This document shows positions 16,340-24,693 of a stretch of DNA of 64,000 nt, piece after piece. Every line of letters starts with the position of its first letter. Within the stretch, counting starts at the first letter, position 1. This DNA is from Pseudomonas sp. 14P_8.1_Bac3 (GTDB lineage: Bacteria; Pseudomonadota; Gammaproteobacteria; Pseudomonadales; Pseudomonadaceae), in NCBI RefSeq assembly GCF_025466085.1, contig NZ_JANLOD010000006.1, forward strand, positions 180,448-244,447. Reading direction: 5' to 3'. Below the pieces are notes generated by a model. It worked only from the letters and a program-made list of their open reading frames with translations, was not told the origin of the DNA and ran no database searches. Both the position numbers and the translations under genes were made by a program.

Positions 16340-18376
16340 ATGTCCAGCGATCCCCTGCTGCAACCCTATAAGATCAAGCACCTGACCCTCAAAAACCGCA
16401 TCATGACCACCGCGCACGAGCCGGCCTATCCGATCGACGGCATGCCCCAGGCGTTGTATCGCGCCTACCACGTCGAGCGGGCCAAGGCCGGGGTTGCGCT
16501 GACCATGACCGCTGGCTCGGCGGCGGTGTCCCGCGACAGTCCCCCGGTGTTCAACAACGTGCTTGCCTACAAGGACGAAGTGGTCAAATGGATGAAGGAC
16601 CTCACCGACGAATGCCATGAACACGGCGCCGCGGTGATGATCCAGCTGACTCACCTGGGCCGGCGCACGCGCTGGGACAAGGCCGACTGGTTGCCGGTGG
16701 TTTCACCGTCCCACCGTCGTGAGGCGTCGCACCGCTCATTCCCCAAGAAGATGGAAGACTGGGACATCGAGCGGATCATCAAGGACTACGTCGACGCCGC
16801 CGAACGGATGAAGGCCGCCGGGCTCGATGGCCTGGAGTTGCAGGCCTACGGGCATTTGATGGATCAGTTCTGGTCACCATTGACCAACGACCTCGACGGC
16901 CCTTACGGCGGCTCGCTGGAAAACCGCATGCGTTTTACCTTCGACGTCCTGCGTGGCATTCGTCAGCGCGTCGGTGAAGATTTCCTCCTTGGCGTGCGCT
17001 ACACCGGCGACGAAATGCTCCCGGGCGGCTTCAACGCCAGCGAGGGCTTGCAGGTGTCGCACCTGCTCAAGGACAGCGGACTGGTCGATTTCCTCAACGT
17101 GGTGCGTGGCCACATTGACACTGATGCGGGCCTGACCGATGTCATTCCGATCCAGGGCATGCGCAACTCACCGCACCTGGATTTCGCCGGGGAAATCCGC
17201 GCCTCGACCGGGTTCCCGACCTTCCACGCGGCGAAGATTCCCGACGTCGCCACCGCGCGCTACGCCATTGCCTCGGGCAAAGTCGACATGGTGGGCATGA
17301 CCCGGGCGCACATGACTGACCCGCATATCGTGCGCAAGATCATCGAGAAGCGTGAAGAGGACATTCGTCCCTGCGTGGGCGCGAATTACTGCCTCGACCG
17401 GATCTACCAGGGCGGCGCGGCCTATTGCATTCATAACGCCGCCACCGGTCGCGAGACCACGATGCCCCATGACATTCCCAAAGCCGGGCGCAAACGCAAG
17501 GTGCTGGTCATCGGCAGCGGCCCTGCCGGACTGGAAGCGGCGCGGGTGGCCGGGGAACGCGGGCACGAAGTCACTGTGCTGGAGGCTGCGGACCAGCCGG
17601 GCGGGCAAATCCGCCTGACTGCCCTCAGCGAGCGTCGCCGGGAAATGATCGGCATCATCGACTGGCGCATGGCCCAGTGCGAGCGCCTCGGCGTTAAATT
17701 CCACTTCAATACCTGGGCGGAAGCCGACACCGTGCTGGCCCACGAGCCGGATGTGGTCATCGTCGCCACCGGCGGCCTGCCTCACACCGAAGTGCTGAGC
17801 CGTGGCAATGAGCTGGTGGTGTCGACCTGGGACATTATTTCCGGTGACATCAAGCCCGGCCGCACGGTGCTGATTTTCGATGATGCCGGCGACCATGCCG
17901 CCCTGCAGGCGGCCGAGGTCATCGCGCAAAGCGGCGCCACCGTAGAGATCGTCACCCCTGACCGTGCCTTTGCACCCGAGGTGATGGCGATGAACCTGGT
18001 GCCCTACATGCGCAGCCTCCAGGACCTCGACGTGACCTTCACCGTCACCTATCGGGTCGACGCGGTCGAAAGACGCGATGGCAAGCTGGTCGCGATATTC
18101 GGCAGCGACTACGGCCAGGTTCACAAGGAGCGCATCGTCGACCAGGTCGTGGTCAACCACGGCACCCTGCCGCTGGACGATCTGTATTTCGAGCTTCGCC
18201 CGCTGTCGAGCAACGGCGGCGCGGTCGAGCAGCACGACCTGATCGCCGGTCACGCGCAGCGCATCGTCACCCATCCCGAGGGACGTTTTCAGCTGTTCAG
18301 GATTGGTGACGCCGTGGCCGCTCGCAACACCCATGCGGCGATCTACGATGCGTTGCGGCTGGTCAAGGAAATCTGA
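16340..18376 (+). CDS. DgcA/StcD-like demethylating flavoprotein (old-yellow-enzyme plus FAD domain)
   Basis: 678 residues from ATG 16340 (GGAG 9 bases upstream; an earlier ATG at 16313 lacks a site). Residues 1-340 are an FMN TIM barrel (LTLKNRIMTTAHEPAY, MIQLTHLGRR, GLELQAYGHLMDQFWSP), then an iron-sulfur segment, then a Rossmann FAD/NAD domain (VLVIGSGPAGLEAARVAG, 388-405). The trimethylamine-dehydrogenase cluster motif has only three of four cysteines: C345, C351 and C363, with Ala at 348. The ending FRIGDAVAARNTHAAIYDALRL is shared with DgcA (dimethylglycine) and StcD (N-methylproline) demethylases. It likely removes an N-methyl group from a betaine-derived amine; the exact substrate is not readable. 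Confidence 0.85.
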   Translation: MSSDPLLQPYKIKHLTLKNRIMTTAHEPAYPIDGMPQALYRAYHVERAKAGVALTMTAGSAAVSRDSPPVFNNVLAYKDEVVKWMKDLTDECHEHGAAVMIQLTHLGRRTRWDKADWLPVVSPSHRREASHRSFPKKMEDWDIERIIKDYVDAAERMKAAGLDGLELQAYGHLMDQFWSPLTNDLDGPYGGSLENRMRFTFDVLRGIRQRVGEDFLLGVRYTGDEMLPGGFNASEGLQVSHLLKDSGLVDFLNVVRGHIDTDAGLTDVIPIQGMRNSPHLDFAGEIRASTGFPTFHAAKIPDVATARYAIASGKVDMVGMTRAHMTDPHIVRKIIEKREEDIRPCVGANYCLDRIYQGGAAYCIHNAATGRETTMPHDIPKAGRKRKVLVIGSGPAGLEAARVAGERGHEVTVLEAADQPGGQIRLTALSERRREMIGIIDWRMAQCERLGVKFHFNTWAEADTVLAHEPDVVIVATGGLPHTEVLSRGNELVVSTWDIISGDIKPGRTVLIFDDAGDHAALQAAEVIAQSGATVEIVTPDRAFAPEVMAMNLVPYMRSLQDLDVTFTVTYRVDAVERRDGKLVAIFGSDYGQVHKERIVDQVVVNHGTLPLDDLYFELRPLSSNGGAVEQHDLIAGHAQRIVTHPEGRFQLFRIGDAVAARNTHAAIYDALRLVKEI

Positions 18377-18433
18377 ACATCCACGCCTCCTGCTGCCGGG
18401 TCGGAGGCATTTCCTGGCAAGGCGAATCGGCGA

Positions 18434-19210
18434 CTACATCCCCCGACGAGCCACCTCCGCGCCGGCCTGCAAAGCCCGGCCAACGATGGCGTCAATGTGC
18501 TGATCGTCCATCGATTGCAACGCTGCGGCCGTCACGCCCCGGTAAGCCATCAACGCGTCAATCATGTGCAGGGGATCACGACTGGCAAGCAGTTGACCCC
18601 CTCCCACCACGACACCGTGGGCGGCACGATGCGCGATCGTGTCGGGGACCCCCGCCGCCACCGCCTGACTGACCAGCGCCTTGTACAACATCGCCGGAAA
18701 GGCCGGCCCCGTACCGGACAATGCACTGAGGTAATCAATGCAGTCCTCATCCGGCACTTCGTCCGCCGAACCGACGCACTCGAACAGCCGTTGCAGCCAC
18801 TGGCGATCCGCTTCGCCCAAGTCGCCCGCGCTGAACCAAGGGGTGTACGACTGCCTGATTTCCACCATCGCATTCGGCATGGCGCGCACCACATTCTGCG
18901 CGCCGGTGACGGTACGGATCGTGTCCGCCGTGATCCCGGCCATCAGTGAAATCACCTGCTTGCCCGTGGCATCGATCTGCAGCTCGCGAAACTGCTCGGG
19001 CCGGATCGACAGCATCACCACCTCACTGAGGTCCACCAGCGCCTGGTTGTCCGCCAGCACCCGCACCTGCGACCCGAACGTGCCGGTGCCGGAGCGGTTT
19101 GAAATGAGCAAACGGTCCGCGGTGATGAATCCGCTCTCCAGCACCGCATCGGCGATGGCACGTCCCAACCAGCCGGTGCCGCCGATGATGCCCAGGGTTT
19201 TATTCGGCAT
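18434..19210 (-). CDS. Pyrroline-5-carboxylate reductase-like protein (ProC paralogue)
   Basis: 258 residues from ATG 19210, which overlaps the end of the TetR gene by 11 bases. The N-terminus has a Rossmann motif with unusual spelling (LGIIGGTGWLGRAI) and the C-terminal domain has the ProC signature region DYLSALSGTGPAFPAMLYKAL and later GQLLASRDPLHMIDAL. It is probably not the housekeeping ProC: it is cotranscribed with a TetR regulator and sits beside a betaine demethylase. It might reduce a cyclic imine made during catabolism of a pyrrolidine or piperidine compound. That role is inference. Confidence 0.83.
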   Translation of the reverse strand: MPNKTLGIIGGTGWLGRAIADAVLESGFITADRLLISNRSGTGTFGSQVRVLADNQALVDLSEVVMLSIRPEQFRELQIDATGKQVISLMAGITADTIRTVTGAQNVVRAMPNAMVEIRQSYTPWFSAGDLGEADRQWLQRLFECVGSADEVPDEDCIDYLSALSGTGPAFPAMLYKALVSQAVAAGVPDTIAHRAAHGVVVGGGQLLASRDPLHMIDALMAYRGVTAAALQSMDDQHIDAIVGRALQAGAEVARRGM

Positions 19211-19907
19211 CAGGCGTGGCCTCTTCGAAAGTGTCGACCAGCGAGACGAACACACCGGGCTCCTTTTCCGCATAGCCGAACTTGCCGAAGAACCGGTCGA
19301 GTTCGCGGCGCTTCGGCACCTTGCCGGTGAAGACGTTGACGTACTGCGGAATTCGCCGGAACCGCACGACGATGTCCTCCGTGGTTTTCATCGAGATGTA
19401 GCCGATCTGCGTGAGGTAGATGGTCCGGGCCCGCGCATCGGCGGCGTCGGCCTCGAAACCAAAGCGGCGGAACATGGCGGCCAGGGCAGTGATCCGCGCC
19501 TCGTCGGCGGTGGCGATTTCGCTGGCGACTTCATCGGACTGCAACGCCCAGCTACGCACGGCGAATTCAAACTGCGAGTCGAACAGCTCCGGGTTCACCC
19601 AGCATTCGAATACGTTGAGGATGGCCTCGGAAATACTCTCGGCATAACTCTCGCACTGGCTGATCAGCCCGCCGGTGTTCTTGTCCCGCCACCGGGTCAA
19701 CAGCGCCGCGAGCAGTTGCTCCCGATCCTCATAGAACCAATAGAAACTGGTGCGCGACAAGTTCAACCGCTTCGCCAGCGGCATCACCCGCACCGCGTCC
19801 ACGCCGGATTCCTTCAAAGCCTCGTAGGCGGCGTCCAGCCAGCCATTGACCGAGCCACGCCAGCCCGCGTCCTGGGCCTTGGCCCGCGTCTTTCCCGTCT
19901 GTGTCAT
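19200..19907 (-). CDS. TetR-family regulator
   Basis: 235 residues. The N-terminal helix-turn-helix region is VMPLAKRLNLSRTSFYWFYEDREQLLAALL, a TetR signature with the usual Tyr/Phe-Tyr-W spacing; the C-terminal half is a ligand-binding helical domain (FEFAVRSWALQSDEVASEI). ATG 19907. It lies first in a two-gene minus-strand unit with the ProC-like gene, and TGTACAT repeats lie 70 bp upstream of its start, matching those in the large palindrome at 16242. It probably represses itself and the demethylase and binding-protein genes until a betaine or derivative binds. Confidence 0.88.
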   Translation of the reverse strand: MTQTGKTRAKAQDAGWRGSVNGWLDAAYEALKESGVDAVRVMPLAKRLNLSRTSFYWFYEDREQLLAALLTRWRDKNTGGLISQCESYAESISEAILNVFECWVNPELFDSQFEFAVRSWALQSDEVASEIATADEARITALAAMFRRFGFEADAADARARTIYLTQIGYISMKTTEDIVVRFRRIPQYVNVFTGKVPKRRELDRFFGKFGYAEKEPGVFVSLVDTFEEATPDAE

Positions 19908-19966
19908 CGCCGGGCTCCATCCTGATCTGAAAATGTCACCCCACTCTACGCGTCCGCCTCTTCTGC

Positions 19967-19992
19967 GTACACAGAATGTACATCAACGTACA
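19967..19992. promoter_or_regulatory. TGTACA-type repeats upstream of the TetR gene
   Basis: GTACACAGAATGTACATCAA (19967-19986) is followed by CGTACA, giving three GTAC cores at 19967, 19978 and 19988 in 26 bp. The middle one reads AATGTACAT, identical to the outer part of each arm of the palindrome at 16242-16285. It is a candidate autoregulatory site. Confidence 0.5.
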
Positions 19993-20004
19993 GTTTGACG
20001 ACGA

Positions 20005-20394
20005 TCACTGCGGCTGAAACGTCTGCAAGTAGGCCAGCACATCCTCGACTTTCTCAGGATCGCTGAGCCCCCAGAAAATCATCCGCGTGCCGGGCACCAC
20101 TTTTTTCGGTGCTTCGAGGTACGCCGTCAGCGTCTCGCGGGTCCAGACGATGCCGGCGGATTTCATCGCGTCGGAATACTGGTAGTCCGTGGTGCTGCCC
20201 GAAGGACGGCCGAAGATGCCATTCAGTTGCGGGCCAAAGGAGGCGCGTGCCGACTCGCCGACCTGATGGCAACCGCCGCATATCCGCGTGAACAGTTTTC
20301 CTCCGGCTTCAGCATCACCGGCTGCGGCCGCGGGCATCGCGAACAACCCTGCGTTGAGCATCAGGGTCAAGGTCAGTACGGCAATTTTCATCAT
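20005..20394 (-). CDS. Class I c-type cytochrome
   Basis: 129 residues with a signal peptide (cleavage near AAAAG, residue 25), one haem motif CGGCH, and the downstream Met ligand in PGTRMIFWG, as in cytochrome c2/c550-type electron carriers of ~100 residues. ATG ATG start; GGAG lies 6 bases before the first. It is periplasmic and would shuttle electrons, possibly for a dehydrogenase in the cluster, but its partner is not visible. It is divergent from the glutamine-synthetase-like operon. Confidence 0.9.
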   Translation of the reverse strand: MMKIAVLTLTLMLNAGLFAMPAAAAGDAEAGGKLFTRICGGCHQVGESARASFGPQLNGIFGRPSGSTTDYQYSDAMKSAGIVWTRETLTAYLEAPKKVVPGTRMIFWGLSDPEKVEDVLAYLQTFQPQ

Positions 20395-20605
20395 GTGCGG
20401 CTCCAGATCAGATGGCGATGGCGCAATCGCAGCCTAACTGAAACGACAGGTTTCGATCACCCGAACTTGCACAATCCAACAGTAGGCTAAGCTGTGAACA
20501 GCTTATTGCTCACGATGCTCGCTTCTGCAGGGTTGTGGTTTTTCTGGAGAGCGTCTGCAACAGCTATCTCAGACAGGCCCAACCTTTTCACGCAGGAATG
20601 ACGTG

Positions 20606-21979
20606 ATGACCGAGCCCCTCCTCAGTTTTGACGCGCTGAAACGCGCGGCTGCCGCTGGTGAAATCGATACCGTTCTGGTCTGCATGGTCGACATGCAGGG
20701 CCGCCTCGTCGGCAAGCGCTTCCAGGTCGAGTTTTTTATCGACAGCGGCCATGAAGAAACCCACTGCTGTAATTATCTGCTGGCCGACGACATCGACATG
20801 GAACCGGTGCCGGGTTACGCCGCGGCCAGCTGGAGCAAAGGCTATGGCGACTTCGTGCTCAAGCCCGACATGTCCACGCTGCGCCGCGTACCGTGGCTGG
20901 AGGGTACGGCGCTGGTGCTGTGCGACGTGCTCGATCATCACCATCGCAAAGACTTGCCCCACAGCCCGCGGGCGATTCTGAAGAAGCAGGTCGAGCGCCT
21001 GCGCGAACGTGGCTACACCGGCATGTTCGCCTCGGAACTCGAGTTCTATCTGTTCGACGAAAGCTACGAGGCGATCCACCAGCGCAACTATCACCAGCCG
21101 AAAACCGCTGGCCATTACATCGAGGATTACAACATCCTCCAGACCACCCGCGAGGAGCCGGTGCTGCGGGCGATTCGCAAGCATCTGCAGGCGTCCGGCA
21201 TTCCGGTGGAGAACTCCAAAGGCGAATGGGGACCCGGCCAGGAAGAGATCAACATCCGTTACGCCGACGCCATGACCATGGCCGACCACCACGTCATCAT
21301 CAAGCATGCCTGTAAAGAAATCGCGGAGCTGCAAGGCAAGGCGATCACGTTCATGGCCAAGTGGCGCTATGACGCAGCAGGCTCAAGCAGCCATATCCAC
21401 AATTCGCTGTGGGACAAGAACGCGAAAAAACCGCTGTTCTTCGACGCCAAGGCCGAGTTCGGCATGTCGAAACTGATGCGTTCGTGGGTGGCCGGGCAGC
21501 TCAAGTACGCCAACGACATCACCTGTTTCCTCGCGCCCTACATCAACTCGTACAAGCGCTTCCAGGCCGGCACCTTCGCGCCGACGCGGGCGGTGTGGAG
21601 CCGCGACAATCGCACTGCCGGCTTTCGTTTATGTGCCGAAGAGAGCAAATCCATCCGCATTGAATGCCGCATCGGCGGCGCGGACCTGAACCCCTACCTG
21701 GCCTTCGCTGCGTTGATCGCCGCAGGCCTGGCGGGGGTCGACGAAAAGCTCGAACTCGCGGCGCCGTTCGAGGGCGATGCCTACGTCGATGAGCATTTGC
21801 CGGAAGTCTCGAAAACCCTGCGCGAGGCCTGCACCGCGCTCAAGGGCTCAAGCATGTTGCGCGAGGCGTTCGGCGATGAAGTGGTTGAGCACTACGTGCA
21901 CACCGCCGAGTGGGAACAGAAAGAGTACGACCGGCGAATCACCGACTGGGAACTGCAGCGCGGCTTCGAGCGCTATTGA
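20606..21979 (+). CDS. Glutamine-synthetase-like gamma-glutamylamide synthetase
   Basis: 457 residues; ATG 20606 with AGGAA 7 bases upstream. It has the GS beta-grasp start (DTVLVCMVDMQGRLVGKRF) and catalytic domain (FASELEFYLFDE, EWGPGQEEINIRYADAMTMADHH, GSSSHIHNSLWD, ESKSIRIECRIGGADLNPYLAFAA). The length and divergence from GlnA (about 470 residues, with a different adenylylation loop) match the PauA/PuuA/IpuC group that joins glutamate to an amine. The following genes (aldehyde dehydrogenase, alcohol dehydrogenase, APC permease) fit gamma-glutamylation of an amino alcohol or diamine. Substrate unknown. Confidence 0.87.
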   Translation: MTEPLLSFDALKRAAAAGEIDTVLVCMVDMQGRLVGKRFQVEFFIDSGHEETHCCNYLLADDIDMEPVPGYAAASWSKGYGDFVLKPDMSTLRRVPWLEGTALVLCDVLDHHHRKDLPHSPRAILKKQVERLRERGYTGMFASELEFYLFDESYEAIHQRNYHQPKTAGHYIEDYNILQTTREEPVLRAIRKHLQASGIPVENSKGEWGPGQEEINIRYADAMTMADHHVIIKHACKEIAELQGKAITFMAKWRYDAAGSSSHIHNSLWDKNAKKPLFFDAKAEFGMSKLMRSWVAGQLKYANDITCFLAPYINSYKRFQAGTFAPTRAVWSRDNRTAGFRLCAEESKSIRIECRIGGADLNPYLAFAALIAAGLAGVDEKLELAAPFEGDAYVDEHLPEVSKTLREACTALKGSSMLREAFGDEVVEHYVHTAEWEQKEYDRRITDWELQRGFERY

Positions 21980-21986
21980 GACGATC

Positions 21987-23372
21987 ATGACGGTTCAGCT
22001 CATTTCGCCGGTCGATGGCCGGGTCTATGTCGAACGCGAGTGCGCCGACGCGGCGCAGATTGACCACGCCCTGACGACCGCCACGTCTGCTCAGGCCTTG
22101 TGGCAGCAGCGGCCACTGAGCGAACGCGCGGCGTTGTGCAGTGCCGCCGTGGACGCGATGCTGTCGATGCAGGCTGACATCGTGCCGGAGCTGGCCTGGC
22201 AGATGGGGCGCCCGGTGCGTTTCGGGGCCGGGGAATTGCGCGGGTTTGCCGAACGCGCGCGCCACATGATCGCAATCGCGCCCGAGGCATTGGCCGCGGT
22301 GGAACCTGAGCCCATCGCCGGTTTTCGCCGCTGTATCAAACGCGAACCGCTGGGCACGGTGCTGGTCGTCGCGCCGTGGAATTATCCGTACCTGACGGCC
22401 GTGAACACGATCATTCCGGCGCTGATGGCCGGCAACAGCGTGATACTCAAGCACGCCACGCAAACCCTGCTGGTCGGCGAACGTTTCGCCGAAGCCATGC
22501 GCCGCGCCAGGCTGCCCGAAGGCTTGTTTCATAACCTGTTGCTCGACCATCAGCAGACGGCCGAGATCATCGGGTCGGGCCGTGTGCACCAAGTGAACTT
22601 CACCGGTTCGGTCGAGGCCGGCAAGGCGATGGAAGCCGCCGCCATGGGCCGGTTCATCGGCATGGGCCTGGAACTTGGCGGCAAGGACCCGGCCTACGTT
22701 CGCGCCGATGCCCACCTGGAACACGCGGTGGAAAACCTGGTGGATGGCAGTTACTTCAACTCCGGGCAGAGTTGCTGCGCGATCGAGCGCATTTATGTCG
22801 ACCAACACCTCTTCCCGGCGTTTGTCGAACGTTTCGTCGATTTGACCGGGCAATATGTGTTGGGCGATCCGTTGCACGAAGCCACGACACTGGGTCCGCT
22901 GGTGTCGCCCAGCGCGGCTGGTTTTGTCCGCGGCCAGATCGCCGAAGCGCTGACCCAGGGCGCCACGGCGCTGATCGATCCGAAGGCATTTCCCGCCGAT
23001 GCGCCGGGTAGCGCCTACCTGGCGCCGCAGGTGCTGGTGAACGTGAACCATCGGATGTCGGTGATGCGCGACGAAAGCTTCGGCCCGGTGGTCGGCATCA
23101 TGCCCGTAGCGGGCGACGACGAAGCCATCGCGTTGATGAACGACAGCGCGTTCGGGCTCAGCGCGTCGCTGTGGACCCAGGACCTCGCCGCCGCCGAACG
23201 CCTCGGCAACCAGATCGTCACCGGCACGGTGTTCATGAATCGCTGCGATTACCTCGATCCCGCGCTGGCCTGGACCGGCGTAAAAAACAGCGGACGCGGC
23301 GTCACCCTGTCGCGCCTCGGTTACGAGCACCTGACCCGCGCCAAATCCTTTCATCTGCGCCACGAGGTGTAG
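21987..23372 (+). CDS. NAD(P)-dependent aldehyde dehydrogenase
   Basis: 461 residues starting MTVQLISPVDGRVYVE, 7 bp after the GS-like stop. Catalytic residues are present: N132 in WNYP, E229 in GMGLELGGKDP and nucleophile C263 in SGQSCC. The usual KPSE cofactor motif reads KHATQT (K155), a variant seen in several less common ALDH subfamilies. It would oxidise the gamma-glutamylated aldehyde, or another aldehyde, to the acid. Confidence 0.93.
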   Translation: MTVQLISPVDGRVYVERECADAAQIDHALTTATSAQALWQQRPLSERAALCSAAVDAMLSMQADIVPELAWQMGRPVRFGAGELRGFAERARHMIAIAPEALAAVEPEPIAGFRRCIKREPLGTVLVVAPWNYPYLTAVNTIIPALMAGNSVILKHATQTLLVGERFAEAMRRARLPEGLFHNLLLDHQQTAEIIGSGRVHQVNFTGSVEAGKAMEAAAMGRFIGMGLELGGKDPAYVRADAHLEHAVENLVDGSYFNSGQSCCAIERIYVDQHLFPAFVERFVDLTGQYVLGDPLHEATTLGPLVSPSAAGFVRGQIAEALTQGATALIDPKAFPADAPGSAYLAPQVLVNVNHRMSVMRDESFGPVVGIMPVAGDDEAIALMNDSAFGLSASLWTQDLAAAERLGNQIVTGTVFMNRCDYLDPALAWTGVKNSGRGVTLSRLGYEHLTRAKSFHLRHEV

Positions 23373-23375
23373 GCC

Positions 23376-24536
23376 ATGAACCTGACTGGAAACTGGAACT
23401 ACCCCACCCGCATTCGCTTCGGGGTCGGTCGCATCGCCGAACTGGCCGAGGTCTGCCGCAGCCAGGGTATTCAGCGACCGCTGCTGGTCACTGACAGCGG
23501 CCTGGCGCGCGCACCGATCACCACCGCGGCGCTGGAATCGATGCGTGCAGCGGGGCTGGGCGCCGCGCTGTTCTGTGACCTCAAGCCCAACCCGGTGGAA
23601 GCCAACCTCGCGGGCGGGCTCGACGCCTGGCGCAGTGGCCAGCACGACGGCGTGGTCGCCTTCGGCGGTGGCAGCGGGCTGGACATGGGCAAGCTCATCG
23701 CCTTCATGAGCGGCCAGACCCGACCGGTGTGGGATTTCGAAGACATTGGCGATTACTGGACCCGCGCTGACGAAAGCCGGATCGCCCCGGTGATTGCCGT
23801 GCCGACCACCGCGGGGACCGGTTCCGAAGTCGGCCGCGCGGCGGTGATCATCGATGAAAGCACCCACACCAAGCGCATCATCTTCCATCCGAAAATGATG
23901 CCGCAGGTGGTCATCAGCGACCCGGCGCTCACCGTCGGCATGCCGGCTAAGATCACCGCCGGCACCGGCATGGACGCGTTCGCCCATTGCCTGGAAGCCT
24001 ACTGCGCCCCCGGCTTTCATCCGCTGGCCGACGGCATCGCGGTAGAAGGCATGCGCCTGGTGGCCAATGCCCTGGTGCGCGCCGTGCACACCCCTTCGGA
24101 CCTTGAGGCGCGCGGGCAAATGCTCGCGGCCGCGGCGATGGGCGCCACTGCCTTCCAGAAAGGCCTTGGCGGCATGCACGCCCTCGCCCACCCGATTGGT
24201 GCGTTGTACGACACCCACCACGGCATGACCAATGCGACGCTGATGCCCTATGTCCTGACATTCAATCGTGCGGCCATTGAAGAACGCATCACGCGCCTGG
24301 CCGCTTATTTGCAACTGCCCTCCCCGGGTTTCGACAGCTTCCTGGCGTTCGTCCTCAAGCTTCGCAAGGACATCGCGGTGCCCCACTCCCTGTTCGAACT
24401 GGGGGTGGACGACAAACAGGCCGACCTGATCGCCGACATGGCGCAGGTCGACCCCTCGGCCGGCGGCAACCCAGTGCCGCTCGACCGGGACGGCGCAGCG
24501 CAGATTTTCGCAGCGGCATACGACGGCCGTCTGTAG
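23376..24536 (+). CDS. Iron-containing (type III) alcohol dehydrogenase
   Basis: 386 residues; ATG lies 3 bases after the ALDH stop. NAD-binding GGGSGLDMGKLIAF and PTTAGTGSE are followed by the metal site: Asp and His in MDAFAHCLEAY, His in MHALAHPIGALYD and His in THHGMTN. It should interconvert an alcohol and an aldehyde. Its place with GS-like and ALDH genes suggests the order glutamylation, alcohol to aldehyde, aldehyde to acid. Confidence 0.93.
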   Translation: MNLTGNWNYPTRIRFGVGRIAELAEVCRSQGIQRPLLVTDSGLARAPITTAALESMRAAGLGAALFCDLKPNPVEANLAGGLDAWRSGQHDGVVAFGGGSGLDMGKLIAFMSGQTRPVWDFEDIGDYWTRADESRIAPVIAVPTTAGTGSEVGRAAVIIDESTHTKRIIFHPKMMPQVVISDPALTVGMPAKITAGTGMDAFAHCLEAYCAPGFHPLADGIAVEGMRLVANALVRAVHTPSDLEARGQMLAAAAMGATAFQKGLGGMHALAHPIGALYDTHHGMTNATLMPYVLTFNRAAIEERITRLAAYLQLPSPGFDSFLAFVLKLRKDIAVPHSLFELGVDDKQADLIADMAQVDPSAGGNPVPLDRDGAAQIFAAAYDGRL

Positions 24537-24632
24537 GCGCGAGCCTGCTCGCGATGGACTTGAGGACGACGCGGGGTGTCAGGTTGCCCGCGTAATCGTT
24601 GACCTCCATCGCGAGCAGGCTCGCTCCTGCAG
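24533..24632. repeat. Inverted REP pair (BIME)
   Basis: TGTAGGCGCGAGCCTGCTCG at 24533-24552 and TCCATCGCGAGCAGGCTCGC at 24605-24624 with its CTCCTGCAG tail are opposite-facing REP elements directly after the alcohol dehydrogenase stop. Confidence 0.8.
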
Positions 24633-24693
24633 AAAACCAAGGCCGAGCCTACGGCGGCTCAGTTCGGCCTGTACCCAACCTGAAGGGGCACAC

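Noticed and set aside
21939..24386. 815-codon minus-strand frame opposite the ALDH and Fe-ADH genes
   Set aside because: Both genes on the + strand have complete catalytic motifs; the minus frame is an antisense artefact.
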